Below, one piece after another: positions 1 through 3,804 of a DNA stretch of 6,174 nt (its first letter is position 1; each line of letters opens with the position of its first letter). The stretch is from Fretibacterium sp. Its GTDB lineage: Bacteria; Synergistota; Synergistia; Synergistales; Aminobacteriaceae. Both the position numbers and the translations under genes were made by a program. The stretch lies in NCBI GenBank assembly GCA_016280565.1, contig JAEEGY010000173.1, forward strand, positions 1 to 6,174, in the 5' to 3' direction. The notes under the pieces are model-generated. The model was not told the DNA's origin, made no database searches, and was given only the letters and a program-made list of their open reading frames with translations.

Positions 1-85
1 CCAGCACTCTCCCATTCGCCATGCCCGAGGCGGGGAACAGGAGCAGAAGGGCACAGAACAGGGTCAGAAAAGTTTTTGTTCGCAT
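1..85 (-). CDS. Exported protein, N-terminal fragment with signal peptide (partial)
   Basis: Only the first 28 codons lie in the window; the gene continues beyond position 1. The ATG is at 85-83, preceded by a near-perfect Shine-Dalgarno AAGGAGG (complement of 95-101) with a 9-nt spacer, so the start is well supported. The translation begins MRTKTFLTLFCALLLLF and continues PASGMANGRVL. This is a classic Sec signal peptide: a positive N-region (R2, K4), a Leu/Phe-rich core at about residues 6-17, and likely signal peptidase I cleavage near PASG or GMA (residues 18-23). The product is therefore predicted to leave the cytoplasm. Nothing of the mature domain is visible, so its function is unknown. 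It lies 69 nt downstream of the CPBP protease gene on the same strand and could be co-transcribed with it. No frame extends past the start codon at the window edge, which fits a real gene start. Confidence 0.75.
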   Translation of the reverse strand, partial: MRTKTFLTLFCALLLLFPASGMANGRVL

Positions 86-105
86 GACTTATAACCTCCT
101 TGACA

Positions 106-142
106 TCAGGGGATCGGGGCCCACCACATCTCAGCCCCCTGA
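106..142 (-). other. Inverted repeat (possible leader hairpin) before the exported-protein gene
   Basis: TCAGGGG at 106-112 and CCCCTGA at 136-142 are perfect 7-bp inverted arms around a 23-nt loop. On the reverse-strand transcript the hairpin would sit a few nucleotides upstream of the Shine-Dalgarno (95-101) of the exported-protein gene. There is no U-tract after it, so it does not look like an intrinsic terminator. It could modulate mRNA stability or translation of the downstream gene, or be coincidental in G-rich DNA. Confidence 0.3.
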
Positions 143-175
143 ATCCCCCGGCCGTTATGGGATCGGGGCCCACCA
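110..175 (-). repeat. 17-bp direct repeat duplicating the protease gene 3' end
   Basis: The 17-mer GGGATCGGGGCCCACCA occurs at 110-126 and again at 159-175, 49 bp apart. The 159-175 copy is the last part of the CPBP protease gene. Read on the reverse strand it gives W-W-A-P-I-P followed by TAA (157-155). The 110-126 copy lies outside the gene, yet read on the reverse strand it also gives W-W-A-P-I-P followed by a stop, TGA (108-106), and is preceded by ATG (129-127). The spacing is not a multiple of three, so it is not an in-frame extension. The arrangement resembles a remnant of a 3'-end duplication. Confidence 0.7.
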
Positions 176-691
176 TACGGCCCAGACGTTGCAGACTGCG
201 TGGTAAATGATCGAGGGCAGGATGGAGCCGTTGCGGAGGCGCAAAAAACCCATCACCAGCCCGGGGAAAAAGGTCGCCACCCTCAGCCAGCCTGTCAGGA
301 CAATAAGGTGGCTGAGGGCGAAACACAGCGTCGCCAGAAGAAGTCCCCGCCATGGCCCCAGCCGCCGGGTCAGCAGGGTCTGGAGCCAGCCGCGGAAGAA
401 GGTCTCCTCAATGAAGGCCGCGGCCAGTCCGCCGCCCAGACTGTCGATCGCCCGCCAAAAGGAAGGGGAATGGGGACCGGGACCTCCCCACTGGACGGGC
501 CAGTGCATGGAGACAATGGTGAGAGGGATCAGCGTCAGCAGCAGGGCCACGATCACGTCCCGCCAGGCTCCCGGCCCCATGAACCACACGAGCCCCCAAT
601 CTTTCTCGCTCTCCCCCTTCCGGCGGCACCAGACGTAGGGGAAGTAGAGCATACAGGCCGCGACGGCCAGGCCCAGGAGCGCAGCTGCCAT
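155..691 (-). CDS. CPBP (CAAX/Abi-type) family glutamic intramembrane protease
   Basis: This 178-aa multi-pass membrane protein carries the three hallmarks of the CPBP family (CAAX proteases and bacteriocin-processing enzymes). These are the EExxxR motif (E95, E96, R100 in EETFFRGW), a helix ending FxxxH (F124, H128 in FALSH), and HxxxN (H164, N168 in HAVCN). In the family these residues form the active site inside the membrane. Predicted helices lie at about residues 2-20, 45-62, 84-97, 113-133 and 138-151, with a last one at 157-175. The length is short but normal for a minimal CPBP domain. The ATG at 691 follows the stop of the upstream membrane-protein gene by only 8 nt. It has a weak Shine-Dalgarno, which suggests translational coupling. 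Some CPBP proteins mature peptides, and some (myxosortase-type) trim C-terminal surface-sorting tails. The substrate here cannot be told from sequence. The adjacent exported-protein gene is a possible but unproven partner. Confidence 0.88.
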   Translation of the reverse strand: MAAALLGLAVAACMLYFPYVWCRRKGESEKDWGLVWFMGPGAWRDVIVALLLTLIPLTIVSMHWPVQWGGPGPHSPSFWRAIDSLGGGLAAAFIEETFFRGWLQTLLTRRLGPWRGLLLATLCFALSHLIVLTGWLRVATFFPGLVMGFLRLRNGSILPSIIYHAVCNVWAVWWAPIP

Positions 692-699
692 GGCTTCGC

Positions 700-975
700 C
701 TAAAGGACCTTCAGCGTCTCGGTGATAAAGTGGAGGGCCTCGTTGACGTAGAGGGAGACATCAACGCGATGGATATAAAGGTAAGAGGCGGCCTTCCAGA
801 GCAGAACGATGACCGGCGTCGCGACGATAAAAGCTCCCAGCTTGTAGAGTATCTTGGAGGGGATGGTTCCCCAACTCTCAAAGAGCTCTCCCACAAGCCA
901 GCCGGCGGTCATCAGCGCAAAGCCCAATATCCAGATAGATAATCCCAGCACCATTCGGGTGTCGATAACGCGCAT
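700..975 (-). CDS. Small two-helix membrane protein of unknown function
   Basis: I do not recognise a family for this 91-aa protein. The ATG (975-973) has a good Shine-Dalgarno, GGGAGG, 8 nt upstream, so I take the gene as real. Two hydrophobic stretches are clear: about residues 8-29 (beginning MVLGLSIWILGF) and about 46-67 (beginning LGAFIVATPVIV). They are joined by a short amphipathic link containing SWGTIPSK, and the C-terminal tail is soluble (about residues 68-91). It is the first gene of a likely three-gene reverse-strand unit, 8 nt ahead of the CPBP protease. That tight spacing suggests joint translation, and perhaps a partner or accessory subunit of the protease, but this is inference. 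The gene starts about 40 nt downstream of a TATAAT box and 90 nt after the terminator of the symporter gene, so it has its own promoter. It might instead be an unrelated small membrane protein merely sharing the transcript. Confidence 0.7.
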   Translation of the reverse strand: MRVIDTRMVLGLSIWILGFALMTAGWLVGELFESWGTIPSKILYKLGAFIVATPVIVLLWKAASYLYIHRVDVSLYVNEALHFITETLKVL

Positions 976-994
976 AGATTTGCCCTCCCATGAC

Positions 995-1007
995 GGGGAA
1001 GTTCCCC
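995..1007. promoter_or_regulatory. Palindrome GGGGAAGTTCCCC in the leader of the membrane-protein/protease genes
   Basis: This is a perfect 6-bp inverted repeat with a one-base centre. It lies between the proposed -10 box (1023-1028) and the Shine-Dalgarno of the 91-aa gene, roughly 9-21 nt into the transcript. Its position suits a repressor operator or a tiny leader hairpin. A second, weaker inverted repeat (CCTTA / TAAGG, 1006-1020) abuts it. No regulator is encoded nearby, so the function is inferred from placement only. Confidence 0.35.
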
Positions 1008-1022
1008 TTATATCTTAAGGTA

Positions 1023-1028
1023 ATTATA
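1023..1028 (-). promoter_or_regulatory. Candidate -10 box (TATAAT) for the reverse-strand membrane-protein/protease unit
   Basis: The complement of 1023-1028 reads TATAAT, a perfect sigma-70 -10 hexamer, about 47 nt upstream of the ATG of the 91-aa gene. No good -35 hexamer sits at the usual 16-18 bp spacing, and the extended -10 TGn is absent. The promoter may therefore be weak or activator-dependent. It lies just downstream (in reverse-strand terms) of the symporter terminator, which is where a new transcript would be expected to begin. Confidence 0.45.
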
Positions 1029-1064
1029 GCTCAAGCACTGTGGGGAGAGCCGCCTGATTTCAAT

Positions 1065-1095
1065 AAAAAAAAAGCGGGGAACAGTCCCCGCTTTT
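1065..1095 (-). terminator. Strong intrinsic terminator of the symporter gene
   Basis: An 11-bp perfect stem (AAAAGCGGGGA at 1070-1080 with TCCCCGCTTTT at 1085-1095) closes over the 4-nt loop ACAG. On the reverse strand the GC-rich stem is followed by a run of nine Us (complement of A1065-A1073), the textbook Rho-independent arrangement. It starts 28 nt past the symporter stop codon. In the forward direction only four Ts follow the stem, so its effect there would be weaker. No forward gene ends nearby. Confidence 0.92.
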
Positions 1096-1123
1096 ATTGC
1101 AGATATTCGTTGTGAGCCGCCTG

Positions 1124-2368
1124 TCAGGAGTTCAGCGTCTCGCCCTCCGTGGCGGCAACGACGGCGCAGACGGCCGTGTCGCCCGTGACGTTCAGGGAGG
1201 TCCGGGCCGCGTCCAGAATGGCGTCGATGCCGGCTACCAGCGCGATACCCTCGATGGGCAGGCCCACGCTGGTCAGCACCATCGTCAGCATGATGAGCCC
1301 CGCGCCGGGGACGCCGGCCGTGCCGATGGAGGCCAGGGTGGCCGTCGCCACGATGCCGATCTGCATCTCAAGCGTCAGCGGAACATTGAACGCCTGGGCC
1401 ACGAACAGGGCGCAGACGCCCTGATACAGGGCCGTGCCGTCCATGTTGATGGTGGCGCCCAGGGGCAGGACAAAGGAGCTGACGCCCTCGGACACGCCCA
1501 GGTTATCACGGACGCACTCCATGGTGACGGGCAGGCTCCCGGCGCTGGACCGGGTGACGAAGGCCGTGATGGCCGCGTTCTGGATGCCCTTGAAGTACCA
1601 CATGGGGGAACGTTTGCAGAACAGGGAGATCATGCCGGAGTAGACCACTATTGCGTGGATGATGCAGCCCAGGTAGACCGCGCCGATGACCTTTGCGAAG
1701 GGAGCCAGGATGGAGATGCCATACTTCGCCGCCGTGATGGCGATGAGGGCAAAGACGCCGTAAGGGGCCAGCTGCATCACGATGCGGGTGACGGAGTACA
1801 TGACCTCGGCCACGTTCTCAAAGAAGTCCGCCACCTTCCGGCCCCGCTCGCCCGCCATGACGCAGGCCACGCCGAAGAACAGGGCAAAGACGATGATCTG
1901 GAGCATGTTCGCCTTCACCATGGACTCCATCGGGTTGGAGGGGAAGATGTCCAGCAGGACGTCCAGCATGGGTTTCGCTGCCTTGGCCTCGGCTTTGAGC
2001 CCCTCGATGTTCATCCCCGCGCCGGCGTTGACGAGGTTGCCCAGCGCCAGACCGATGACGATGGCGATGGCCGTCGTCACCAGGTAGAGTGCCAGCGTCT
2101 TGACGCCGATCCTTCCCAGCTTCCTCAGGTCACCGATAGAGGCCGCCCCCGCCACCAGCGAGGCGAACACCAGCGGGACGATGAGCATCTTCAGCAGGGT
2201 CAGGAAGACCTTGCCGAGGAAGTCCAGGAAGGGCATGATGTACTCGCTCAGCGCCGGGGAATTCGCCACCGACGGCCCAACCAGGAAACCGAACACAATG
2301 CCCGCGACGAAGCCGATGGCTATCTTCCAAAGCAGAGATATCCCCTTCTTGCCGCTACTCTCACTCAT
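1124..2368 (-). CDS. Dicarboxylate/amino acid:cation symporter (DAACS, GltP/GltT-like)
   Basis: This 414-aa membrane transporter belongs to the family that couples Na+ or H+ to uptake of glutamate, aspartate or C4-dicarboxylates. The hairpin-1 motif is TRSSAGSLPV (residues 272-281). The cation-site motif NMDGT is at 308-312, and the hairpin-2 motif AGVPGAG at 351-357. Substrate-site residues sit in GIDAILDAARTSLNVTGD (380-397). Residues matching archaeal GltPh D390, D394, R397, T398, N401 and D405 are all kept (D382, D386, R389, T390, N393, D397). The arginine is what makes the family prefer acidic substrates, so aspartate/glutamate or a dicarboxylate is the likely cargo. I chose the ATG at 2368 because AAGGAG (complement of 2377-2382) lies 8 nt before it; an in-frame GTG at 2407 has no such site. 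The gene stands alone, divergent from the str operon, with its own terminator. It suits an organism living on amino acids. Confidence 0.93.
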   Translation of the reverse strand: MSESSGKKGISLLWKIAIGFVAGIVFGFLVGPSVANSPALSEYIMPFLDFLGKVFLTLLKMLIVPLVFASLVAGAASIGDLRKLGRIGVKTLALYLVTTAIAIVIGLALGNLVNAGAGMNIEGLKAEAKAAKPMLDVLLDIFPSNPMESMVKANMLQIIVFALFFGVACVMAGERGRKVADFFENVAEVMYSVTRIVMQLAPYGVFALIAITAAKYGISILAPFAKVIGAVYLGCIIHAIVVYSGMISLFCKRSPMWYFKGIQNAAITAFVTRSSAGSLPVTMECVRDNLGVSEGVSSFVLPLGATINMDGTALYQGVCALFVAQAFNVPLTLEMQIGIVATATLASIGTAGVPGAGLIMLTMVLTSVGLPIEGIALVAGIDAILDAARTSLNVTGDTAVCAVVAATEGETLNS

Positions 2369-2414
2369 ACTGCTCACTCCTTGTTCCTGATATTCCGTTT
2401 GAAGCACGGTGTTT

Positions 2415-2458
2415 TTATTTTACACTAAAACCCCATATCTGAGGATTGTTATTTTACA
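2415..2458. repeat. Two TTATTTTACA boxes in the divergent control region
   Basis: The 10-mer TTATTTTACA occurs at 2415-2424 and 2449-2458, 34 bp apart, about three helical turns. On the reverse strand each reads TGTAAAATAA and contains TAAAAT, a possible -10 box for the symporter. No convincing -35 is found for either. Each copy also lies inside a short inverted repeat: GTGT-N9-ACAC (2409-2425) and TTGT-N6-ACAA (2446-2459). They may be operator sites, tandem weak promoters, or chance in AT-rich DNA. Confidence 0.35.
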
Positions 2459-2498
2459 AATAGAGTTCTTGACATAGTAGACTTTGTTTTGCTATGAT
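2446..2498 (+). promoter_or_regulatory. Sigma-70 promoter of the str operon, with UP-like element
   Basis: A perfect -35 TTGACA (2469-2474) is followed after 18 bp by TATGAT (2493-2498). The TG at 2490-2491 gives an extended -10. Upstream, 2446-2463 is an AT tract (ending ATTTTACAAATAG) resembling the alpha-subunit UP element seen at strong ribosomal promoters. Transcription should begin near 2505, leaving a leader of only about 27 nt before the first gene. This is the only strong forward promoter seen upstream of the operon. Confidence 0.85.
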
Positions 2499-2531
2499 AC
2501 CTGCCGTGTCTCGTGCACGGGAGGTATCGTC

Positions 2532-2807
2532 ATGCCTTTGAATGAGTTGGCCGTCCCGGAGAGGGTGATTGGGGAGAAGGAAGTCCTCAAAGCCCTTGAA
2601 CGGGGAACGCTGAGGAAGCTCTTTGTGGCGATGGACTCCGACCCGGCACGGCTGACCCCCATCCTCAGGAGGGCGGAGGCCGCTGGGGTGGAGATCGAAA
2701 GGACCGATTCCCGCGTGGTGTTGGGGCGGGCCTGTGCGATAGACAGATCGGCGATGGCGGCGGGGCTTGTGTGCTCTGCCTGCGGCCCTGAGGGTACGGG
2801 GAGCTAA
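2532..2807 (+). CDS. L7Ae/YbxF-like K-turn RNA-binding ribosomal protein
   Basis: This 91-aa protein has the L7Ae/L30e/S12e fold signature. GEKEVLKALERG (residues 14-25) is the RNA-contacting helix, FVAMDSDP (31-38) the strand and turn typical of the family, and LGRAC (64-68) the conserved LG loop. From memory it matches the pattern of Bacillus YbxF (also called RplGB), which binds kink-turn RNA and is encoded immediately before rpsL. It probably acts on ribosomal or riboswitch K-turns in the cytoplasm; its exact target is not known from sequence. The ATG at 2532 is preceded by GGGAGG (2519-2524) at 7 nt. A longer in-frame TTG at 2484 lies inside the promoter and is rejected. Like YbxF it leads the str operon, but the usual rpoC upstream is absent. 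It is slightly longer than YbxF, with a C-terminal tail ending GPEGTGS. Confidence 0.87.
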   Translation: MPLNELAVPERVIGEKEVLKALERGTLRKLFVAMDSDPARLTPILRRAEAAGVEIERTDSRVVLGRACAIDRSAMAAGLVCSACGPEGTGS

Positions 2808-2850
2808 CGCTGACCAGATATATGAAACATATTTTTGAGGAGGAGATTCT

Positions 2851-3228
2851 GTGCCAACCATTAACCAGCTCGTCCGCTTTGGACGGGAGGAGAAGAAGAG
2901 CAAGAGCAATTCGCCGGCCCTGCAGGCAAACCCTGCCCGCCGCGGGGTGTGCACCCGTGTGTACACCATCACGCCCAAGAAGCCGAACTCCGCTCTGCGT
3001 AAGGTCGCGCGTGTGCGCCTGACCAACGGCATTGAGGTAACGTCCTACATTCCCGGCATTGGCCACAACCTTCAGGAGCACTCCGTGGTGCTTGTGCGCG
3101 GCGGCCGTGTGAAGGACCTTCCCGGCGTCCGCTACCACATCATCCGCGGAACGCTGGATTGCGGCGGTGTGGAGAACAGGAAGCGCAGCCGTTCCAAGTA
3201 CGGTGCGCGCCGGCCGAAGGCCAATTAG
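2851..3228 (+). CDS. rpsL: 30S ribosomal protein S12
   Basis: This 125-aa protein of the 30S decoding centre is clearly S12, nearly collinear with the E. coli protein (124 aa). The signatures [11 protein letters not shown] (residues 41-51) and [13 protein letters not shown] (84-96) contact the codon-anticodon helix and helix 44 of 16S rRNA. Lysines K43, K44 and K88, where changes commonly give streptomycin resistance, have the wild-type identity, so the sequence predicts an S12 of the sensitive type. D89 is the aspartate that is beta-methylthiolated in many bacteria. The start is GTG, with the purine-rich Shine-Dalgarno GAGGAGGAG (2837-2845) close upstream; no in-frame ATG is available at that point. 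It begins 43 nt after the L7Ae-like gene and ends 13 nt before rpsG, whose ribosome site overlaps the end of the stop codon region. Confidence 0.98.
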   Translation: MPTINQLVRFGREEKKSKSNSPALQANPARRGVCTRVYTITPKKPNSALRKVARVRLTNGIEVTSYIPGIGHNLQEHSVVLVRGGRVKDLPGVRYHIIRGTLDCGGVENRKRSRSKYGARRPKAN

Positions 3229-3241
3229 GAGGGGTTAGGTT

Positions 3242-3712
3242 ATGCCGCGTAAGGGTCATATCAAGAAGCGCGAGGCGGAGCCGGATATCCGCTTTGGGAA
3301 CAAGGCCGCGGCCCGGTTTATCAGCAGCCTGATGATGGGCGGCAAGCGGAGCGTGGCGGAGAGGATCTTCTACGGCGCGCTGGACAGCGCCGCGGAGAAG
3401 CTGGGGTGCGAGCCCTTTGAGGTCTTTGAGAAGGCCATGAGCAACGTGACGCCTCAGATCGAGGTGCGTCCACGCCGCGTGGGCGGAGCCACCTACCAGG
3501 TGCCCGTTGAGGTGACGCCGGAGAGAGGCGTGCAGCTTTCTATCCGCTGGATCGTCTCCTACGCCCGGGCCAAGAAGGGGATGCCGATGGCAGAGCGCCT
3601 GATGCACGAGCTGATGGATGCCTACAAGAACGAGGGCAGCTCCATCAAGAAGCGCGACGACACACACAGGATGGCCGAGGCCAACCGCGCCTTTGCCCAT
3701 TACCGTTGGTAG
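3242..3712 (+). CDS. rpsG: 30S ribosomal protein S7
   Basis: This 156-aa protein is a primary 16S rRNA binder that nucleates the 30S head and lines the E site. It is the standard bacterial length. Recognisable blocks are the N-terminal MPRKGHIKKR, the motif KAMSNVTPQIEVRPRRVGG (residues 64-82) and the C-terminal KKRDDTHRMAEANRAFAHYRW region (the EANRAFAHYRW end is nearly universal). The ATG at 3242 has GGAGGGG (3228-3234) upstream, directly after the rpsL stop, so the pair is co-transcribed. In E. coli, S7 represses its own operon by binding the rpsL-rpsG gap. Here that gap is only 13 nt, too short for the same structure, so any feedback must work differently. The 92-nt gap after the gene is unusual in carrying a repeat array. 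Confidence 0.98.
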   Translation: MPRKGHIKKREAEPDIRFGNKAAARFISSLMMGGKRSVAERIFYGALDSAAEKLGCEPFEVFEKAMSNVTPQIEVRPRRVGGATYQVPVEVTPERGVQLSIRWIVSYARAKKGMPMAERLMHELMDAYKNEGSSIKKRDDTHRMAEANRAFAHYRW

Positions 3713-3785
3713 TCAGCCACGCGGTTTGAGTGATTAGAACTCAGCCACGCGGCGCGAGTGATTCAGCCACGCGGCGCGAGCGATT
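3713..3785 (+). repeat. Three imperfect 23-bp repeats between rpsG and fusA
   Basis: Copies lie at 3713-3735, 3741-3763 and 3763-3785. Each begins TCAGCCACGCGG and ends with GAGTGATT (GAGCGATT in the third). The first has TTT where the others have CGC in the middle. Copies 1 and 2 are separated by AGAAC; copies 2 and 3 share one T and repeat every 22 bp, about two helical turns. The array starts at the first base after the rpsG stop codon and ends 5 nt before the fusA Shine-Dalgarno. Each unit can form a small imperfect hairpin (CACGCG with CGAGTG). No U-tract follows, so it is not a plain terminator. I see no other copies in this window. Confidence 0.9.
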
Positions 3786-3790
3786 GAATT

Positions 3791-3796
3791 AAGAGG
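3791..3796 (+). promoter_or_regulatory. Ribosome binding site that decides the fusA start
   Basis: AAGAGG at 3791-3796 is the only Shine-Dalgarno-like sequence near the start of fusA. It stands 8 nt before TTG 3805, an ideal spacing. It overlaps the first base of GTG 3796, which could not then be the start using this site. Nothing comparable lies 5-10 nt before GTG 3796. Confidence 0.65.
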
Positions 3797-3804
3797 TGCG
3801 TTTT

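Noticed and set aside
200..703. Forward open frames over the CPBP protease gene
   Set aside because: The reverse frame has the full catalytic motif set of the CPBP family. The forward frames are Pro/Gln/Arg-rich and featureless.
2369..2407. Symporter starting at GTG 2407 with 13 extra residues
   Set aside because: There is no Shine-Dalgarno upstream of that GTG, whereas ATG 2368 has AAGGAG at 8 nt. The extra residues are polar and not part of the family.
1097..2428. Long forward open frame (443 codons) across the symporter gene
   Set aside because: It is antisense to a clear DAACS transporter. Its translation is rich in Asp, Gly, His and Gln without domains, a by-product of GC-rich codon bias.
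2484..2531. N-terminal extension of the L7Ae-like protein from an upstream TTG
   Set aside because: The TTG lies between the -35 and -10 boxes, upstream of the expected transcript start. ATG 2532 has a proper ribosome site.
2818..2836. Attenuator or terminator before rpsL (ATATG-AAA-CATAT followed by five Ts)
   Set aside because: The stem is five pairs, nearly all A-T, and too weak to terminate. It lies directly before the rpsL ribosome site in an operon that must be transcribed through.
3713..3785. CRISPR array
   Set aside because: There are only three repeats, with no unique spacers of proper length (5 bp and minus 1 bp between units), and no cas genes.
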